Shown here: positions 57,734 to 64,000 of the stretch, piece by piece
Layout: every line of letters starts with the position of its first letter
Position numbering within the stretch: the first letter of the stretch is position 1
From: Paraburkholderia megapolitana
GTDB taxonomy: Bacteria > Pseudomonadota > Gammaproteobacteria > Burkholderiales > Burkholderiaceae
Length of the DNA: 64,000 nucleotides
NCBI RefSeq assembly: GCF_007556815.1
Contig: NZ_CP041743.1
Coordinates: 1,488,001-1,552,000 of the forward strand
Reading direction: 5' to 3'
The notes under the pieces: model-generated
The model's input: the letters and a program-made list of their open reading frames with translations, nothing else
Database searches by the model: none
Told to the model about the DNA's origin: nothing
Translations under genes and position numbers: made by a program

Positions 57734-57767
57734 ACCCGCTTGAGGACACTCCCAAGCGGGTTTTTGT
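57734..57767 (+). terminator. Intrinsic terminator after rpsU
   Basis: Stem ACCCGCTTG / CAAGCGGGT with a 10-base loop followed by TTTTTGTG, about 145 bp after the rpsU stop and before the yqeY-like gene. It should let rpsU be made in excess over dnaG and rpoD. Confidence 0.8.
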
Positions 57768-57842
57768 GTTGATGCATGAAGCTTTCCGTGTCTGTCGGTG
57801 CTTTTCCGTGTTTTTTGCAACTTCCAACGCATCAGGTGAGCA

Positions 57843-58289
57843 ATGAGTCTCAAGGAACAGATCACTGAGGACATGAAAGCGGCCATGCGGGCGCGCGAGA
57901 CCGAGCGTCTCGGCACGATCCGCCTGCTGCTGGCCGCGATCAAGCAGCGCGAAGTCGACGAGCGCATCACGCTCGACGACGCAGCCGTGACCGCTGTGAT
58001 CGACAAGATGATCAAGCAGCGGAAAGATTCGATTAGCCAGTTCGAAGCGGCCGGCCGCGACGATCTCGTCGCCAAGGAAAACGCCGAACTGGTCGTGCTG
58101 TCGGCGTATATGCCCGCGCAACTGTCCGCCGACGAAGTCGCTGCCGAAATCCAGGCCGCCGTCGCGCAGACCGGTGCCGCCGGCCCGCAGGACATGGGCA
58201 AGGTAATGGGTGTGTTAAAGCCGAAGCTGGCCGGCCGTGCCGACATGACGGCGGTCTCCGCGCAGGTTAAGGCGGCTCTCAGCAAGTAA
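57843..58289 (+). CDS. GatB/YqeY domain protein
   Basis: A 148-residue YqeY-family protein, related to the tail domain of the GatB amidotransferase subunit that binds tRNA. Conserved text includes LKEQITEDMKAAMRARETERLGTIRLLLAAIKQREVDERI, MIKQRKDSISQFEAAGRDDLVAKENAELVVLSAYMPAQLS and GKVMGVLKPKLAGRADM. The function of the free-standing protein is unknown. It lies between rpsU and dnaG, a frequent place for this family. Confidence 0.92.
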   Translation: MSLKEQITEDMKAAMRARETERLGTIRLLLAAIKQREVDERITLDDAAVTAVIDKMIKQRKDSISQFEAAGRDDLVAKENAELVVLSAYMPAQLSADEVAAEIQAAVAQTGAAGPQDMGKVMGVLKPKLAGRADMTAVSAQVKAALSK

Positions 58290-58359
58290 ATCCGTTTTCA
58301 GGCCATGCGGCTCAGGCGAGCCGCGTGGCCTGTCTGTTTTCAGGGCATCGTCGTATAAC

Positions 58360-60219
58360 GTGATTCCGCACTCGTTTCTGCAGGACCTGCTCAACCGCGT
58401 CGATATCGTCGACGTGGTGGGCAAGTACGTCCAGTTGAAAAAGGGCGGGGCGAATTTCATGGGGCTGTGCCCGTTTCATAACGAGAAGAGCCCTTCGTTC
58501 ACCGTTAGTCCGACTAAGCAGTTCTATCACTGCTTCGGGTGCGGCGCGCATGGCACGGCCATCGGTTTTCTGATGGAGCACGCGGGGCTGACGTTTCCCG
58601 AAGCGGTCAACGATCTGGCGCAATCGGTGGGGTTGACGGTGCCGCGTGAAGAATCGCTGGCGCGCGGTAGCGCTGGCTATGCGCCAGCGGCATCGAAAGC
58701 GGTGACGACGGCGTTGTCGGACGTGATGCAGGTCGCGTGCGACTTCTACCGCAAGCAGTTGCGCGGAGCGCCGAACGCAATCGAGTACCTCAAGAAGCGT
58801 GGTCTGACCGGCGAGATCGCGGCCCGTTTCGGGCTCGGCTACGCGCCCGACGGATGGCAGAGCCTCGAAGCGACATTCCCCAACTATCGGGACGATGCGC
58901 TGGTCGAAGCGGGGCTCGTTATCGTCAGTGAAAAGGCCGATACGCAAGGCGAGGCGCGCCGCTACGACCGGTTCCGCGAGCGGATCATGTTCCCGATCCG
59001 CAATGTGAAGGGCCAGGTGATCGGCTTCGGCGGCCGGGTGCTGGATGGCGGTGAGCCCAAGTATTTGAATTCGCCGGAAACGCCGCTATTTAACAAGGGT
59101 AGCGAGCTGTACGGCCTGTTCGAGGCGCGGCTTGCGATTCGCGAACAGCATTATGTGCTGGTGGTCGAAGGCTACATGGATGTGGTGGCGCTTGCGCAGC
59201 TCGGCTTTCAGAACGCTGTGGCGACCCTCGGCACGGCCTGCACGCCGATTCATGTGCAGAAACTGATGCGCCAGACCGAGACGGTGATTTTCAGCTTCGA
59301 CGGCGATTCGGCGGGGCGGCGCGCTGCAAGGCGTGCGCTTGATGCGTGTTTGCCGCACGCGGCGGACAACCGTACGATCCGCTTTCTGTTCCTGCCATCC
59401 GAGCACGACCCGGACAGCTATGTGCGCGAGTTCGGCACGGAAGGCTTTGCCGAACAGGTCGAACGGGCGATGCCGCTGTCGCAGTTCATGTTGAACGAAG
59501 TGCTGGCGGGTAAGGAGTTGGACCAGCCGGAAGGCCGCGCACGCGCGCTCTTCGACGCGAAACCGCTGCTGCAGGCGCTGCCCGCTAACGCGCTGCGGGC
59601 GCAGATCATGCACATGTTCGCGGACCGGCTCGACGTGCCGTTCGACGAAGTGGCGGCGTTGTGCGAGGTCGATGCGCGGATTGCCGCCGCAGCGCGCAGC
59701 GCGCCGGCCCGTAAGGACCGCCGCAGCGTGACCGGGATCGAGCAGCGGGCGTTGCGCAATCTGGTCATGCATCCGCGCATCGTTGCGACACTCGATGACG
59801 ATACTGAGCACGCGCTGGTGACCATTACCCGGCACGGCGAGTTGTTCGAGGAAGTGGCTACACATGCTCGCGCACTGGGCGAAGCGGCTGAGTTCCAGTT
59901 GCTTTCGGACCTGTTGCGGAATGGGGAAAACGCCCCCACCTTCGAGGAAATCTTTCGCGAAATTCTGGACTATGATGAAAACGTCCGGGATCTGTTGCTA
60001 AAGGATCCGGAAGACGCCGCCGTTGCTGAAGAGCGCCGCGAGCACGAGCGGCTGGCGGGCGAGGAACTGAAGGCGGCGATCCTGAAGATGCGTTACGACG
60101 CGTACTGCGACCGGCTCGAACAGCTGTCGCGGCAGTCGAAACATACCCCCGAAGAATTCGTGGAACTGACGGAATTGAATCAGAAACGGGCTGACATGAA
60201 ACGTCAGCTCGGGCTGTAA
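58360..60219 (+). CDS. dnaG: DNA primase
   Basis: Makes RNA primers at the replication fork. 619 residues, starting with GTG (IPHSFLQDLLNRVDIVDVVGKYVQLKKGG). The CHC2 zinc-binding domain is at about 36-65 (GLCPFHNEKSPSFTVSPTKQFYHCFGCGAHG), the TOPRIM core has VVEGYMDVVALAQLGFQNAVATLGTACT near 269 and IFSFDGDSAGRRAARRAL near 312, and the C-terminal DnaB-interaction domain follows. It is in the rpsU/yqeY/dnaG/rpoD cluster, 70 bp after the yqeY-like gene. Confidence 0.97.
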   Translation: MIPHSFLQDLLNRVDIVDVVGKYVQLKKGGANFMGLCPFHNEKSPSFTVSPTKQFYHCFGCGAHGTAIGFLMEHAGLTFPEAVNDLAQSVGLTVPREESLARGSAGYAPAASKAVTTALSDVMQVACDFYRKQLRGAPNAIEYLKKRGLTGEIAARFGLGYAPDGWQSLEATFPNYRDDALVEAGLVIVSEKADTQGEARRYDRFRERIMFPIRNVKGQVIGFGGRVLDGGEPKYLNSPETPLFNKGSELYGLFEARLAIREQHYVLVVEGYMDVVALAQLGFQNAVATLGTACTPIHVQKLMRQTETVIFSFDGDSAGRRAARRALDACLPHAADNRTIRFLFLPSEHDPDSYVREFGTEGFAEQVERAMPLSQFMLNEVLAGKELDQPEGRARALFDAKPLLQALPANALRAQIMHMFADRLDVPFDEVAALCEVDARIAAAARSAPARKDRRSVTGIEQRALRNLVMHPRIVATLDDDTEHALVTITRHGELFEEVATHARALGEAAEFQLLSDLLRNGENAPTFEEIFREILDYDENVRDLLLKDPEDAAVAEERREHERLAGEELKAAILKMRYDAYCDRLEQLSRQSKHTPEEFVELTELNQKRADMKRQLGL

Positions 60220-60242
60220 GCAGAGAGGGGCTGAAACCGAGG

Positions 60243-60251
60243 TGCTATAAT
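60243..60251 (+). promoter_or_regulatory. Extended -10 promoter of rpoD
   Basis: TGC followed by TATAAT (60246-60251), 46 bp before the rpoD ATG and 24 bp after the dnaG stop. No clear -35 lies 16-18 bp upstream. The element is identical to that before rpsU. Confidence 0.6.
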
Positions 60252-60297
60252 AAAAGGTTTTCAGCGGTTTGTTTTCCAAGGCAAAAGGCGAATTGCA

Positions 60298-62706
<2,409 letters not shown>

Positions 62707-62743
62707 TCGTACGCGGCGTCTATCAGCGATAACGCCACGCACC

Positions 62744-62797
62744 AGGGACCTCCCGGTCGTTTTGCGCAAGCAGAGCGATCCACGGAGGTCCCTTTTT
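62744..62797 (+). terminator. Terminator of rpoD
   Basis: Perfect 10 bp arms AGGGACCTCC (62744-62753) and GGAGGTCCCT (62784-62793) separated by 30 bases and followed by TTTTT. The loop is long, but stem and T-run are good. Confidence 0.7.
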
Positions 62798-62827
62798 CAT
62801 GTAAGATGTCGCGCAGTCTATGAACAC

Positions 62828-62852
62828 AGACCCGGACTCAACCGGGTCTTTT
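62828..62852 (+). terminator. Hairpin with T-run immediately before the tRNA
   Basis: Arms AGACCCGG (62828-62835) and CCGGGTCT (62842-62849) around ACTCAA, followed by TTTTC. It looks like an intrinsic terminator yet ends only 6 bases before the tRNA 5' end, leaving no room for a separate tRNA promoter downstream of it. TAAGAT at about 62804-62809 could be a -10 upstream of it. Confidence 0.55.
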
Positions 62853-62858
62853 CGTTTC

Positions 62859-62946
62859 GGGCCGGACGCCGTGCTGGTTGCAGGCAGCGGACTCATAATC
62901 CGCCTCAGAAATGACACCGTGGGTTCGAATCCCACCCGGCCCACCA
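62859..62946 (+). tRNA. tRNA with CAU anticodon and long (class II) variable arm
   Basis: A complete cloverleaf with encoded CCA, 88 bases. Acceptor GGGCCGG (62859-62865) pairs with CCGGCCC (62936-62942); discriminator A and CCA follow. D-stem GCC/GGC with a 12-base loop holding TGGTTG; anticodon stem GCGGA/TCCGC with loop CTCATAA (anticodon CAT); T-arm GTGGG-TTCGAAT-CCCAC. The variable region is 15 bases (62904-62918) and can form TCA-GAAA-TGA. Ordinary Met and Ile2 CAU tRNAs have a 5-base variable loop and T at position 8; here position 8 is A. The 3 bp D-stem, A26, A73 and variable stem resemble tRNA-Tyr/Leu/Ser architecture. Its amino acid identity is uncertain. Confidence 0.85.
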
Positions 62947-63119
62947 CACACAGTTTCCGCACGATCCCAGACGTTCTGTCTGAATCTCCCAGGTTTCTGT
63001 TGGACAATTCCTCACACTCAAGATTGACTTGCTCGCCCCGGCCGCCCTATCGCAACACAACCGATGGAACTGCACCTGGCGACCGATAATAGCGGCTGCA
63101 CCATTTTTAGGGCTCCACC

Positions 63120-64000
63120 ATGGAAATTAAAGTCAACTTTCTCGACAAGCTACGTCTTGAAGCCAAGTTCGATGACTTCACGGTGGTGGCCGACCAGCCT
63201 ATCCGCTACAAAGGCGATGGCTCGGCGCCGGGGCCCTTCGATTATTTTCTGGCCTCATCGGCCTTGTGTGCAGCTTACTTTGTGAAGCTGTACTGCGTAA
63301 CCCGCAATATTCCAACCGAAAATATCCGCCTGTCGCAGAACAATATTGTCGATCCGGAAAATCGGTACCAACAGATCTTCAAGATTCAGGTTGAGTTACC
63401 GCCGGATATCCTGGAAGCAGACCGCCGGGGTATCTTGCGCTCCATTGAGCGTTGTACGGTGAAGAAAGTGGTGCAGGCCGGACCCGAGTTTGTCATCGAA
63501 GAGGTAGAGAGCCTCGATGCCGATGCTCAGTCCTTGCTGACGTTGAAGCCGGCTTCCGACGTCAGCACCTATATTGTGGGCAAGGATCTGCCGTTGGAGC
63601 AAACCATCGCCAACATGTCGGGCAAGCTGGCGGACCTCGGCATGAAGATTGAAATCGCTTCGTGGCGCAATATCGTTCCCAATGTGTGGTCGCTGCATAT
63701 CCGCGATGCGCATTCGCCGATGTGTTTCACCAATGGCAAGGGAGCGACCAAAGAAAGCGCGTTGGCTTCGGCACTGGGAGAGTTTATCGAGCGCCTGAAT
63801 TGCAATCACTTCTATGGCGGTGCGTTCTGGGGCGAAGACATTGCCAATGCGGCGTTCGTACATTACCCGAACGAGCGCTGGTTCAAGCCTGGCCGCAAGG
63901 ATGCGCTGCCGGCCGAAATTCTGGATGCGTACAGCCTGGAAATTTATAACCCCGATGGCGAGTTGCGTGGCTCGCATCTGTACGACACCAATTCCGGCAA
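63120..64000 (+). CDS. OsmC domain/YcaO domain fusion protein, 3' end cut by window
   Basis: About 293 residues are visible, open to the edge. Residues 1-130 form an OsmC-like thiol-peroxidase domain with both redox Cys (SSALCAAYFVKLYC near 52 and SIERCTVKKVVQAGPEF near 106). From about 142 it becomes a YcaO protein very like E. coli YcaO: YIVGKDLPLEQTIANMSGKLADLGMKIEIASWRNIVPNVWSLHIRD, then CFTNGKGATKESALASALGEFIERL with the ATP-binding Glu residues, and FVHYPNERWF. E. coli YcaO aids RimO in beta-methylthiolation of ribosomal protein S12. Codon third positions are visibly richer in A/T than in neighbouring genes, and it lies 173 bp after a tRNA, so horizontal acquisition is plausible. Confidence 0.88.
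   Translation, partial: MEIKVNFLDKLRLEAKFDDFTVVADQPIRYKGDGSAPGPFDYFLASSALCAAYFVKLYCVTRNIPTENIRLSQNNIVDPENRYQQIFKIQVELPPDILEADRRGILRSIERCTVKKVVQAGPEFVIEEVESLDADAQSLLTLKPASDVSTYIVGKDLPLEQTIANMSGKLADLGMKIEIASWRNIVPNVWSLHIRDAHSPMCFTNGKGATKESALASALGEFIERLNCNHFYGGAFWGEDIANAAFVHYPNERWFKPGRKDALPAEILDAYSLEIYNPDGELRGSHLYDTNSG

Overview
The window is a GC-rich, densely coding chromosomal stretch from a Burkholderiaceae beta-proteobacterium, most likely Burkholderia or Paraburkholderia. This is judged from family recognition and gene order (rpsU-yqeY-like-dnaG-rpoD, xseB-ispA-dxs with folE2, and thrB, a BPSS1780-type membrane protein and polA close together). No database search was run. I found no rRNA, insertion sequence, prophage or CRISPR array. 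Nearly all of it is ordinary core or near-core chromosome. The exceptions are a small toxin-antitoxin module and the right-hand edge, where an odd tRNA is followed by a gene of different codon use.

Left part (1-13000, minus strand): one large operon for alpha-glucan and trehalose metabolism, in transcription order glgE, treS fused to maltokinase, glgB, glgX and treZ (cut by the window edge). GlgE, TreS-Mak and GlgB form the GlgE pathway (trehalose to maltose to maltose-1-phosphate to branched glucan). GlgX and TreZ belong to the TreX/Y/Z route that releases trehalose from glucan, so the operon encodes both directions of a glucan-trehalose cycle. The GlgE here is double length: its first 450 or so residues look like a decayed copy of its own catalytic domain.

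Middle (13000-42200): mostly short units. These are a DUF1345 membrane protein; a periplasmic FAD sugar/polyol dehydrogenase complex (gamma subunit, GMC flavoprotein, three-haem cytochrome c); a metallophosphatase; an Xre/RES toxin-antitoxin pair with a compact promoter/operator; an M24 peptidase-like protein; a LysR regulator beside an NAD-dependent formate dehydrogenase; an HPP membrane protein; a LysR/tautomerase divergent pair; a CYTH-CHAD protein; modABC; a PAP2 phosphatase; a PHB-depolymerase-type esterase; a DUF3563 protein; photolyase; ohrR-ohr; thrB; amn; and a split chromate transporter with a divergent LysR regulator. Several intergenic regions carry clear inverted repeats.

Right part (42200-64000): housekeeping genes. 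These are a LOG-family protein divergent from polA by one base, an NDH-2-like flavoprotein, a dienelactone hydrolase, a sulfurtransferase, a Rieske oxygenase, xseB-ispA-dxs (isoprenoid precursors), folE2, tsaD, a BaiN/HI0933 flavoprotein, and the macromolecular synthesis cluster rpsU / yqeY-like / dnaG / rpoD. After the rpoD terminator comes a tRNA with a CAU anticodon but a long, stem-forming variable arm (class II shape), and then an OsmC-YcaO fusion gene that runs off the window.

The observations I would follow first are the class-II-shaped CAU tRNA, the GlgE catalytic-domain duplication, the possibly leaderless LysR gene with a palindrome abutting its start codon, and the operators at the RES toxin-antitoxin, formate dehydrogenase, PHB esterase and DUF3563 loci.
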